A DNA stretch of 64,000 nt from positions 33,017 to 97,016 of the forward strand of contig NZ_JBHMFC010000033.1 in assembly GCF_042427585.1 (NCBI RefSeq). The letters are read 5' to 3'. The translations under genes were made by a program, and so were the position numbers. This DNA comes from Pseudalgibacter ostreae (GTDB lineage: Bacteria > Bacteroidota > Bacteroidia > Flavobacteriales > Flavobacteriaceae). The notes beneath the pieces are model-generated. The model saw only the letters and a program-made list of their open reading frames with translations. It did not search any database and had not been told where the DNA came from. Below, in pieces: positions 1-8,897 of this stretch. Positions within the stretch are counted from its first letter, which is position 1. Each line of letters begins with the position of its first letter.

Positions 1-3000
1 GTTTTATTGAAACTATTATTTTGTTAATCAAACCATTTCTTTCAAATATGGCTTTTGAAGTGTCTAAATCGAGGCTCATTTCGTTAAAATCAATCAGTCT
101 ATCATCATTAAAAAAGACGCGTATCCCTTCATTTTTAGAACGTTTATAAAGTATAGGAACCTGGCAATAGGTAAAGCACAACGTATCTTTTTCAAGTGTA
201 ATTTCTTGTGTTTCTTTATGGATATTTGTAAACTCGAAAGTTGCTGGCGCTTGTAAAAACTCTTTCGATTGTAATACGTGGGGATTAAATTGTATTCTTC
301 CTTCCTTAACAAAAACACCTAATTCTCCAAATCGACTTAATATATCTTCTTTAACCTGTCCGGTCATGCCTGGTTGTTGAGCACCTTTTGTTGCTGGGGT
401 ATGCGAATAGGGATCCGTTGGAAAAGCACCATATAGTTCTGGTGATTTATGCACACCGATACCGGCGTTAATTTCGTAATAATGGTCTAAAAGTTTACCA
501 ATAACAGTATCACTTTCGTTGGTATTGATGGCCAATAAACAGTTTTCTTGGACGGCTAATACCAATTTAGAAACCATGTGCCAATAGATAGAACCTAAGC
601 CTTCGTATCCAAAAAAGGTACCAGATCGTCCTGTAAAAGACTTATGATCAAAAATATCTTCAAAGACCTGTAATACAAACGCTTTATCGCTTTCAACCTC
701 TTCTCTATAAGTTTCATTTAAGGCCTTTAAAGCCTTTTTTAAACTATTTGCGTTATTAAAATTGCTGTTGAAATGATAATCACCTAAAACATCCTGTTCG
801 ATAATTTGTCGATTTCCATCTGCTACCAAAGCTTTTAATAAGTTAGATTGCGCTACTTTTTCTGAAGGGATCGTGTTCTTTTTATCAAATCGCGCTAGCG
901 TTTTATTAGGGTAGAGTATATAACTGTATTGGTCTTCCCGAAACAGGGCACTATTTTTTAAACCATCCAACACATCTAATGCCTGAGCAGCAGAAAGGTA
1001 GCCAGAACTCAATACCGCCACTTGGCCTTCTAACATTTCAGACAAATGCGATATAGAAATTTCTCGATCATTTTCTGTCGTCATCAAGTTATACGCATGA
1101 TACATATTATCCGTACGTTTATTGGCCCTTATCGTGTGTTGCACATATGCCTTTGTAATGTGAATAAACTCTAAAATAGTAGTTTTATCAATGCTCGTTT
1201 TATGACTAGAAAATCCATTTTCATAAATCGTAGTCCTGTATTTACTGCCCGCTAAGCCTAAACCATCTAAAACTGTTTTTCTATCTTTATTTGAAACGCT
1301 TCCAGAGAGTATATGTGAATTACTTTGAAGTGTAGTCACTACTTCACTAAAAAACAGGGCTAATTCTGAAGACAGTTCAAAGCCTTTTATTTCAGATTTA
1401 GAAATTACGTTTTCGAAGAAGTTCAAAAAGCGATTTAAGTAATATAGTGTTACCATGGATACGCCATTACCCACCAAAGCGTTGTTGGCATCATTCCATT
1501 CTGGGCGCTGTGTGTTTAACCAAATACCACCTTCGGGAATAAAATTAGAGACTTTAGCCAAAACAGTAGCCAATAGTTTTTCAATAAGATTTACTTTATA
1601 AATAAAGAAATTTTCGTCTCTAAGTAATGCACCATCTGCCCCTAACTCTTCTTTTTTTAGTTGGATTTTCGCATTTAAATCATGATCAAAATCTATAGTG
1701 TCCTTTGGGTTAACCAGTATATCCTCATAGCTTTTTATTTTATAAGGCACATTGGCGTATACAAAAACAGTTTCTAAAAACCGCTTTTCCAACTGTCTAG
1801 GATAATGATCTTCTATAAATTCTAAGAATTTTAACAGGTAAATAATTTGATGATCTCCCCAATACCCAATATAAGACCATGGGTCGTTTTCTTCAATAAT
1901 CTCCCAATCAAAACCTCCTTTTGTAACACGGTACGGGTTGTAGCCTTCAAATGTAGTTGCATTTAAAAACTTGTATATCATCCCTTCGATATATTCGGGA
2001 TAGGCGTGCGCTAAGGCCTCCCAATTTTGAAATATATCCCGCCAGTTCCCTTCATAATCCAATATTTTAGACCCATCTATTTCACTTTGTGTATTAATAG
2101 AAAATTTGTTCCATGGCCTACTAGGGTCTCCATGTCTTCTACTAAATTTAAGAGGTAAGTATTCCAAGCAAAGTCTTTTAAAGTTTTTGTCTTCATCTTG
2201 CTCGGCCATAACCTTAATATCCTTTAAGGCAAATAATACAGGTAAAGCGTTTAATAGCGCTTCCTTTTTCTTATACACCTTTTTGTTGGCATGGGCTATA
2301 TAAGCTATAAAATCTTTCTTTTCGATAGTATAACCATCGTCAAAAATACCACCTCGCATAATATTAAATAGCGTATTTGCAAAATGTCTGGTGTTTATTA
2401 ATGGATCTTCTGTGAGTTGAAGACCATCTGATGCGCCTGTTAATGCAATTAGTTTATTAGTTCCTGCATCGATGTCTTTCTGGATTAAAGCAACAATATT
2501 TTGCTCCTTTTTTAGAATTTGTGAAATGGCAACAATATCTGAAATGGATTGATTCACATTGGCAGCAAACATCCAATTTGCTTCGGCTTGTGCTTGCAAT
2601 GCCATCGTAGATGAAATAAAATAAGCTCCTTTTTCAGCCTTTACATCTAATTCTTCGTGAATCTCCTGTTTTTTCCTAAACCTGTTTAACTGTAAAGAAG
2701 ACAATAAATGCACTGGATTGTCCATACCCACAGACCATACTACATTTGCCTTTAAAGCTTCGCTAGGTTCTGCTTTATCTACAATTACAGCACTTAATGC
2801 ATATATCCCTAACCCTACTTCGGTTTGTAATTCGCTCTTTTTATATGCATCAACCAAATTGCTTCGGCTATTTTGTAGCTCTGAAGTAACACCAGAAGGT
2901 AGAATATTCTGTAAACCATCTAAAACAGTTAGGGTAATAGCTTTTCCAGAGTTGTTTATAATCGTGGCACTTTTTACAAAACCAAATTGATTACTAGAAC

Positions 3001-3454
3001 TCCATTGATATCTAAATGTAAGTTTTAAATCTTTATTGATCTCTTCAAAAACGACCTTGTTCCCGTACTTGTTTTTATATAAGTTTCTGGTGGTTCTGTA
3101 CACCCCTGTTTGTCTTTCAGAAAAAGGCTCCCAGATATAGGATTCGTCTTTAATATGAACTTGAATGATTGTTTTGCTTCCCGTGGTATCTGCCAATTCA
3201 GTAATTTTATCGTCGGTATAATATGGAAACAAAGACGATTCTGCATTTTTTCTACCGGCTGTTAATCCCCCATTACTAGAGATAAACATCCAATGGTTAG
3301 AGTCGCTTACAATACTCATAAAAAATGGACGCAGGTTATCGCTATTAGAAATCTTATAATATGTTTCGCCATTAAGGCTTACTAATGTTTTGTCCATCTT
3401 ATCCGTATTTGAAGCTGTTGATTTTTCAGATTCTATAATCGTGGTATTTTTCAT
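1..3454 (-). CDS. Very large GH94/GH149-like glycoside phosphorylase, partial (runs off left edge)
   Basis: An open frame of 1151 codons starts at the ATG at 3454 and has no stop before the window edge, so the C-terminus is missing. The N-terminal part looks like a beta-sandwich. The rest resembles the (alpha/alpha)6 phosphorylases of clan GH-Q: a GYWGDHQIIYLLK stretch, RPEWNDANNALVGNG near residue 650 (similar to the DWND segment that carries the general acid in GH94) and IYWHMVSKLVLAVQEN near residue 956. Length above 1100 residues and position beside a GH16 laminarinase locus favour GH149, the beta-1,3-oligoglucan phosphorylases, which release glucose-1-phosphate. There is no signal peptide, consistent with action in the cytoplasm on imported oligosaccharides. 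GH94 or GH161 are alternatives. A terminator separates it from the upstream locus, so it may have its own promoter. Confidence 0.6.
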   Translation of the reverse strand, partial: MKNTTIIESEKSTASNTDKMDKTLVSLNGETYYKISNSDNLRPFFMSIVSDSNHWMFISSNGGLTAGRKNAESSLFPYYTDDKITELADTTGSKTIIQVHIKDESYIWEPFSERQTGVYRTTRNLYKNKYGNKVVFEEINKDLKLTFRYQWSSSNQFGFVKSATIINNSGKAITLTVLDGLQNILPSGVTSELQNSRSNLVDAYKKSELQTEVGLGIYALSAVIVDKAEPSEALKANVVWSVGMDNPVHLLSSLQLNRFRKKQEIHEELDVKAEKGAYFISSTMALQAQAEANWMFAANVNQSISDIVAISQILKKEQNIVALIQKDIDAGTNKLIALTGASDGLQLTEDPLINTRHFANTLFNIMRGGIFDDGYTIEKKDFIAYIAHANKKVYKKKEALLNALPVLFALKDIKVMAEQDEDKNFKRLCLEYLPLKFSRRHGDPSRPWNKFSINTQSEIDGSKILDYEGNWRDIFQNWEALAHAYPEYIEGMIYKFLNATTFEGYNPYRVTKGGFDWEIIEENDPWSYIGYWGDHQIIYLLKFLEFIEDHYPRQLEKRFLETVFVYANVPYKIKSYEDILVNPKDTIDFDHDLNAKIQLKKEELGADGALLRDENFFIYKVNLIEKLLATVLAKVSNFIPEGGIWLNTQRPEWNDANNALVGNGVSMVTLYYLNRFLNFFENVISKSEIKGFELSSELALFFSEVVTTLQSNSHILSGSVSNKDRKTVLDGLGLAGSKYRTTIYENGFSSHKTSIDKTTILEFIHITKAYVQHTIRANKRTDNMYHAYNLMTTENDREISISHLSEMLEGQVAVLSSGYLSAAQALDVLDGLKNSALFREDQYSYILYPNKTLARFDKKNTIPSEKVAQSNLLKALVADGNRQIIEQDVLGDYHFNSNFNNANSLKKALKALNETYREEVESDKAFVLQVFEDIFDHKSFTGRSGTFFGYEGLGSIYWHMVSKLVLAVQENCLLAINTNESDTVIGKLLDHYYEINAGIGVHKSPELYGAFPTDPYSHTPATKGAQQPGMTGQVKEDILSRFGELGVFVKEGRIQFNPHVLQSKEFLQAPATFEFTNIHKETQEITLEKDTLCFTYCQVPILYKRSKNEGIRVFFNDDRLIDFNEMSLDLDTSKAIFERNGLINKIIVSIK

Positions 3455-3605
3455 TACACTTATTTTTATAGGAAAAAGCTTAAAAATTTTGATAATAAGC
3501 TCCTTAAACACTTAATATAAATAACTTATTTACAGTTACTTAAGTTAAATATTAGTATTTTAATTAAAAAGTATTCTATTAAAGTGGTTCCTTTTTATAG
3601 CGATT

Positions 3606-3646
3606 AAAAAGGCCAGTGTTTTTTATATTTTACTCCTGACCTTTTT
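3606..3646 (-). terminator. Terminator of the SusCD-GH16 operon
   Basis: The arms 3606-3616 and 3636-3646 form an 11-bp stem. On the minus-strand RNA the single mismatch becomes a U-G wobble, and the stem ends in a run of U. It lies 15 bases past the GH16 stop codon. Confidence 0.6.
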
Positions 3647-3660
3647 ATTACGCCTTTACA

Positions 3661-5331
3661 TTATTGATAGACTCTTATGTAATCTATTTCCATGGTATCT
3701 TGGGTAAATGCTGGGTCAATATTCCCCCCTAAACTTCCGCCCATGGCAACATTTAATATTAAAAAGAAATTTTTATCGTAAAATGGTAAATTGGCATTAT
3801 TATCCATCGTTACTACAGGGATATTGTCTACTAGAACAATCAGCTTTTCTGCAGACCATTCTAGGCTATAGAGATGAAACTCTGTAGTCATGTTATTAAC
3901 CGCTAAGGTTTCACCATAACTCGCATTTGCGTTAGTACCAGAGTCAAACCAATGAAAGGTACCTAGCGAGGTGTTTTTGTCGCCACCTGTTTGCTCCATA
4001 ATATCTATTTCTCCACATTTAGGCCATCCTACGGTATCAAAGTTTGATCCAAGCATCCAAATAGCAGGCCATGTACCGGCTGTACTTGGTAGTTTTGCTT
4101 TAGCTTCTATACGTCCATATTTAAACGCTTGTAAGCCTTGGGACTTTAAGCGTGTTGATGTGTAAGTACTACCCTCTTTTTTAACCATGATTTTAAGCAC
4201 CCCGTCTTCAACAATAACATTATTGGCATCACTAGTATAGGTTTGAACTTCTTGGTTTCCCCAACCACCTGCACCTAAATCATAAGTCCAATTAGCAGCA
4301 TTTGGAGCCCCGTTAGAATCAAATTCATCAGACCATACTAAGTCGTTAAATTCCGATTCAAAAACAGCTTCACCTTCAACAGGTTTACTAGACGTAAAAA
4401 CTTGGTACCAAGCACCAAACCCAGGTTGAATAATTCTTACATGCAAAGTGTTTTCGCTAACCGAAATGATATCATACGTACTCGCTCCAACAAACCACCC
4501 CATAAAACCACCTTCAGAAATTTCGAAAGCTGTTCCTCTATATGGTTTATCGTTATAAGACCCTTCTACAGCAGCTTTTGATGATGATGGTAAAAAAGAA
4601 ATATTTTTAACACCAAACATGTTTGTTGCTACAGTTTCATCATGACAAGTGTCTCCAGAAACACCGATAATATCGGCGTAAGCACCTGGGACAAATGCAG
4701 GACCTTGAGTCTGTTCAAACGTTAAGCCATCTTCAGTACGGGTAAAAACAAACGCATTAGTATACATACAATATTTTTCGTCATCCCAAGGTTTTATTCC
4801 ATTCCACCATGCTTCATAGGCAAATTCACCATTTCCATAATCATCTTCCACGGGCCCTAAACCAACATGGAGCGGACTATTTGCTGCCCAATACCAGGTT
4901 TTAGAATCGCCAATCAGTTCACCAGCCATTAAATTTCCTGCTTCAATATCTGAAAAGGAACTAAAAACTTCTACGTCCATAGAAGTACTAGATACCGCGC
5001 CTCCTGTACCTACTGCATTAACCACTACAGTATACGTATTCACACCTGTAAGGGTAAACCTGTGCGTTGTTATTCCAGAGGGAGCAACGCCTGTTTTCCC
5101 ATCGCCAAAATTAAAGTTATAGGTTATTTCATTATTTGCTGTAGCAGTAAATTTTACAAATCCACTACCATCTCCAAAAGGATTATCTGCGTCTAATCCT
5201 ACTACTTCTGCACTTATGGTAACACCTGTTGGAACCATAATATCTCCTAGTGTTGCATCATCTTCCTGACATGCTGTAAACAGAAATGCCAAAGCAAGAA
5301 GAAGTGCTATATTAAATTTTAAGTTTTTCAT
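3661..5331 (-). CDS. Lipoprotein endo-beta-1,3-glucanase (PKD - unknown module - GH16)
   Basis: Predicted surface laminarinase of 556 residues that cuts internal beta-1,3 (or mixed-linkage) glucan bonds. The frame extends to 5376, but the ATG at 5331 gives a clean lipoprotein signal (MKNLKFNIALLLALAFLFTAC) and removes an overlap with the upstream gene, so it is preferred. A PKD-like domain follows (FNFGDGKTG), then about 190 residues that I cannot assign, then a C-terminal GH16 domain. The GH16 catalytic motif EIDIMEQTGG (nucleophile and acid glutamates) is near residue 443 and is intact. It is the last gene of a minus-strand SusC-SusD-SGBP-GH16 operon and is followed by a terminator. The EIDIME signature points to the laminarinase-type GH16 group rather than to agarases or carrageenases; exact specificity is inferred. 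Confidence 0.88.
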   Translation of the reverse strand: MKNLKFNIALLLALAFLFTACQEDDATLGDIMVPTGVTISAEVVGLDADNPFGDGSGFVKFTATANNEITYNFNFGDGKTGVAPSGITTHRFTLTGVNTYTVVVNAVGTGGAVSSTSMDVEVFSSFSDIEAGNLMAGELIGDSKTWYWAANSPLHVGLGPVEDDYGNGEFAYEAWWNGIKPWDDEKYCMYTNAFVFTRTEDGLTFEQTQGPAFVPGAYADIIGVSGDTCHDETVATNMFGVKNISFLPSSSKAAVEGSYNDKPYRGTAFEISEGGFMGWFVGASTYDIISVSENTLHVRIIQPGFGAWYQVFTSSKPVEGEAVFESEFNDLVWSDEFDSNGAPNAANWTYDLGAGGWGNQEVQTYTSDANNVIVEDGVLKIMVKKEGSTYTSTRLKSQGLQAFKYGRIEAKAKLPSTAGTWPAIWMLGSNFDTVGWPKCGEIDIMEQTGGDKNTSLGTFHWFDSGTNANASYGETLAVNNMTTEFHLYSLEWSAEKLIVLVDNIPVVTMDNNANLPFYDKNFFLILNVAMGGSLGGNIDPAFTQDTMEIDYIRVYQ

Positions 5332-5356
5332 ATGTCTTCGTTTAGTTTTTGAATCT

Positions 5357-7399
5357 TTAGTTTTGCGCAATATCATCTACATAAATCGTGTAGTTGGCAG
5401 AAGCATCGCCTTCTGTTCCATTATCCATAATCATAATGAGATTATAAAAATCTACAGCTGTATCTACACCTGAAAAATTGAAACTTAAGGTTTCCCATTG
5501 ATTTGCAACCGTTGTGGTGACAACAACCTCAGCTGTTTCTGTAGCATTTGGCCATGGCACAGAGTCTTCAAATTTCATAAGTAAATCCAGTCCTGCTCTT
5601 GGCGACCATACTTTAGCAGTAATGGTAGTTCCAGCCGTAAAATCAAATGCTGTAGGCACTGTAAGTTTTGATCCCGCCCAAATTTGTCCAGCACCCTTAA
5701 TTAACTGTAATACATTTTTAGACGGATTGCCAACGGGATGCGGATTTGAAATTACAGAAGTACCCCCACCATCAAAACCATCCAAAATATATTCGGGTTC
5801 AAAGACTAACATAGGTTCTGACGCAATATCATCGACATAAATGGTGTAATTAGCAGAAGCATCACCCTGTATACCATTATCCATAATTAAAACCATATTA
5901 TAAAAATCGACAGCCATATCCACTCCAGAAAAATCAAAGCTTAAGGTTTCCCATTGATTTGCTACGCTAGTGGTTGCAGTAATTTCGGCTGTAGACGTTA
6001 CATTAGGCCATGGTGTTGCATCTTCAAATTTCATCAACAGGTTTAAACCCACTCTTGGAGACCATACTTTTGCGGTAACCGTTGTACCATTAGCAAAAGA
6101 GAATGGTGAGTCTATTGTAATTTTAGAACCTGCCCAAGGCTGTCCTGCACCCTTAATCATTTGTAATACGTATGACGAGAGGTTTCCTGTAGACTCTGGG
6201 TTGGCAATAACAGCTGTACCACCACCATCAAAACCATCCAGTAAAAAACCACCTTCAAAAGTAAGCGGTAAAGTACCTGTACTGCTTCCTGTGGACGATT
6301 TATAAAAATAAAGGTTGTCCAAAAACAGCGTACCGCTGCCAGAGGGTATTCCTTCAAGTTTAAATTGAATGATATTTGAAAAATCTACCAATGGGTTTTG
6401 ATCGGTGAAAAATGACAGTGGAATGTCAAACGAATTCCATTTATTGGCAACCAACTCTAAATCATAAGCTGTTTCATTAGGACCAGCGCTAATAGGTGAT
6501 AGTTTTGCATCAAAATCAGCATCTGCAGTCCAAATATCAACGTGTAAAAATTCCATTGCTGAAGCATCAATAGGCGCTGATGAAAAATCAATACCTTGAT
6601 ACGTAATGTCCCCGTATTGAATCATATTATTCCCATCTACCGCAATTTGCGTATACGTTGTAGTCTGTCCCCAATTTGGATAAAAATCAATAGGATCAGG
6701 ACTTGTATATGAATCACTATAAATAGAAATAACATCAGATTGTGCTCTAAAAGGAACCGGTGCCGCTTTTAAGGGTTGTAAAATGGCTGTAACTTCAAAC
6801 GTTTCTGAATACTCTACGCTCGCTGCGGCTGCACTCATGGCAACCACTCTAATGGTATAATTTCCTGCTTCTTGATATTGATACGAAACTGTTTCGTTAA
6901 CATTCAAGGGTAAAGGATCTGTTTTTCCGGGTTCTCCAAAATATACCTCAAAAAAAGTAGCAAAATCTGCAGTTGCCGAAACATTTACTTGTTTAGAAAT
7001 TGCCGCATCGTTCTCCATAGTAACTTCTAAGTTTTCAGGAGCTTTAAAGGATACCACTATGTTTTGAGTAGCTTCAGTAGTTAAGCCATTTAAACTTACA
7101 GCTGTAATTGTAGCATCGTAAACCCCTTCGGCGTATATGTGTTTTGCACCATTTCCAGGAACAAGGCCTTCTAGTTTATCAGAGCCATCGCCAAAACTAA
7201 TATTGTAGCTCACAGCGCCTTCTGCTAGTGGTGTTATGGTAACCATACCCGTATTGTCTTGAGTGATGCGTACTGATGCAGTAACATTTGTAGGCGCTTT
7301 TATAGCCGCTACATAATCGATATTATCGTCTTCTGAGCAACTCCATGTTATTAGAGCAACAAGACATAAGCTGAATGCATATTTTATATAGTTCATCAT
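5357..7399 (-). CDS. PKD-containing surface glycan-binding lipoprotein (SusE/F position)
   Basis: Lipoprotein of 680 residues (signal ending LVALITWSC) in the place where SusE/SusF-type surface glycan-binding proteins sit. Two PKD-like domains come first (NISFGDGSD near residue 70, a second near 130-200). A beta-rich module with IDFYPNWGQT follows. The C-terminus holds two copies of one module of about 140 residues, each beginning LDGFDGGGT and ending NYTIYVDDIA, offset by 152 codons. The modules contain conserved Trp and Asp (WAGSK, KVWSPR, KFED, WETLSF) and look like carbohydrate-binding beta-sandwiches, but I cannot name a CBM family. Probable role: holding beta-glucan at the cell surface for the GH16 enzyme and the SusCD pair. 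The stop codon lies 25 bases before the preferred GH16 start. Confidence 0.75.
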   Translation of the reverse strand: MMNYIKYAFSLCLVALITWSCSEDDNIDYVAAIKAPTNVTASVRITQDNTGMVTITPLAEGAVSYNISFGDGSDKLEGLVPGNGAKHIYAEGVYDATITAVSLNGLTTEATQNIVVSFKAPENLEVTMENDAAISKQVNVSATADFATFFEVYFGEPGKTDPLPLNVNETVSYQYQEAGNYTIRVVAMSAAAASVEYSETFEVTAILQPLKAAPVPFRAQSDVISIYSDSYTSPDPIDFYPNWGQTTTYTQIAVDGNNMIQYGDITYQGIDFSSAPIDASAMEFLHVDIWTADADFDAKLSPISAGPNETAYDLELVANKWNSFDIPLSFFTDQNPLVDFSNIIQFKLEGIPSGSGTLFLDNLYFYKSSTGSSTGTLPLTFEGGFLLDGFDGGGTAVIANPESTGNLSSYVLQMIKGAGQPWAGSKITIDSPFSFANGTTVTAKVWSPRVGLNLLMKFEDATPWPNVTSTAEITATTSVANQWETLSFDFSGVDMAVDFYNMVLIMDNGIQGDASANYTIYVDDIASEPMLVFEPEYILDGFDGGGTSVISNPHPVGNPSKNVLQLIKGAGQIWAGSKLTVPTAFDFTAGTTITAKVWSPRAGLDLLMKFEDSVPWPNATETAEVVVTTTVANQWETLSFNFSGVDTAVDFYNLIMIMDNGTEGDASANYTIYVDDIAQN

Positions 7400-7411
7400 A
7401 GTATCGTTATA

Positions 7412-8884
7412 TTAATAATTTGGATTTTGTTCCCAGTTTCCATTCGAAAACTGGATTTCTTCAACAGGAATAGGAAACACCTCGTTTTTACCAGTAGTAA
7501 AGCCTTCAATTTCTAAACCTCTACCGGTTCTCACTAAATCGAAAAACCGATGGCCTTCACCAACAAGTTCTACACGTCTTTCGTTTGCAATAGCATCTGT
7601 AAGCACCGCTCCTGTAGACGTTATGTCGTTTGGTGCTCCAAAAGCTCTTGCTCGAACTCTATTTAAGTATTGTTGTGCTTTAGTGTCGCTAATGTCGCCT
7701 CGGTTATACGCTTCGGCCGCCATTAATAACACGTCTGCAAAACGAATGGCTCTGTAATTATTAGGATTTGTAAGGTTTTGATCGCCTGTATTTAAATCCC
7801 CTTGTCTAGCTATGTATTTTCTATTATAATATCCTGTATGTTCGTTACCTTCGGCATAAGTTACATTATGTGCGGTTGCCCACGCTTCAATGTCTAAAAT
7901 CGCAACATCTTTACGTAAATCGCCAATTTCAAAAGCATCTACCACTTCTTTCGTGGGAACGTTAAAACTAAATCCAGAATCGAAAAAAGGGCCAGAATAG
8001 TTTCTAATTCCGTTAAATCCAACCGCTATATTACCTTCACTACATTGTAAACAATCGAAACTAGCACCTTTCGCATCAGAGTATTGTATTTCAAAAACAG
8101 ATTCTATACCATTTTCACCAGCCTTTTCAAAAATCATATCATAATCACTTACCAGATCGTAAGGTCCATTAGCGATTAGGTTGTCCAGAACATTTGCTGC
8201 TTCAGAAAATTTATTTTGATATAAATATGCTTTTCCTAAAAGCGCTTGCGCAGATCCTTTAGTAGCTCTTCCCACTTGAGGTGCTGCATAGTTTAGATTC
8301 GTTATGGCATAGTTTAGATCGGCTTCAATTAAGGCATACACATCTGCTACAGGAGCTCTTGGAATAGACGTTTCATCACCTAAAACAAATCGTGTTTCTT
8401 TTAAAGGCACCGGGCCAAACCATTTTACCAATTCAAAATAGTAATAGGCTCTTAAAAATCGGGCCTCACCCAAAATAATTTCTTTCCCTTCAAAATCTGT
8501 TTTATCCTGAAATTCTAAGATAAAATTAGTTCTGTTAACACCCGCGTACATCCATTCCCATAACTTCCTTAATTCGGAGTTTACAGGGGTATGAATCATT
8601 TTATCAATCTGTTGCCAGCTTACCACATCGGTAGCACTTTCACCCCCAGCGACCGTATTATCTGAGGCTATTTCACCCATTATCACATTTAAATAACTCG
8701 CTTGCAATAAATCATACGCTCCTATTAATGCGTTATAATAATCGGTTTCAGAGTTAAAATAACTTTCAGAATCGATACTATATCGATCCACTTCTTCTAA
8801 ATAATCGTCGCTACAAGAATAAAGGGCAAATACGAATAAACATGCCAATAGACTTGTTGATATTTTGTTTTTATAATTTTTCAT
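7412..8884 (-). CDS. susD: SusD/RagB-family glycan-binding lipoprotein
   Basis: Outer-membrane SusD-like lipoprotein of 490 residues with a lipobox at LYSCSDD. The N-terminal signature SYFNSETDYYNALIGAYDLL, the TPR-like middle (RFLRAYYYFELVKWFGPVPL) and the C-terminal RVELVGEGHRFFDLVRTG are all typical of RagB/SusD. It forms the lid of the SusC transporter and captures oligosaccharides. The gene starts 13 bases after susC ends, so the two are surely co-transcribed. Substrate is inferred as laminarin-type beta-glucan from the GH16 and the phosphorylase beside it. Confidence 0.93.
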   Translation of the reverse strand: MKNYKNKISTSLLACLFVFALYSCSDDYLEEVDRYSIDSESYFNSETDYYNALIGAYDLLQASYLNVIMGEIASDNTVAGGESATDVVSWQQIDKMIHTPVNSELRKLWEWMYAGVNRTNFILEFQDKTDFEGKEIILGEARFLRAYYYFELVKWFGPVPLKETRFVLGDETSIPRAPVADVYALIEADLNYAITNLNYAAPQVGRATKGSAQALLGKAYLYQNKFSEAANVLDNLIANGPYDLVSDYDMIFEKAGENGIESVFEIQYSDAKGASFDCLQCSEGNIAVGFNGIRNYSGPFFDSGFSFNVPTKEVVDAFEIGDLRKDVAILDIEAWATAHNVTYAEGNEHTGYYNRKYIARQGDLNTGDQNLTNPNNYRAIRFADVLLMAAEAYNRGDISDTKAQQYLNRVRARAFGAPNDITSTGAVLTDAIANERRVELVGEGHRFFDLVRTGRGLEIEGFTTGKNEVFPIPVEEIQFSNGNWEQNPNY

Positions 8885-8897
8885 ATCGCTTATATTT

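Noticed and set aside
5331..5376. Longer N-terminus of the GH16 protein
   Set aside because: It would overlap the upstream gene and put a charged stretch before the lipoprotein signal.
5514..6305. Plus-strand frames inside the glycan-binding protein gene
   Set aside because: They are antisense shadows of the two duplicated modules.
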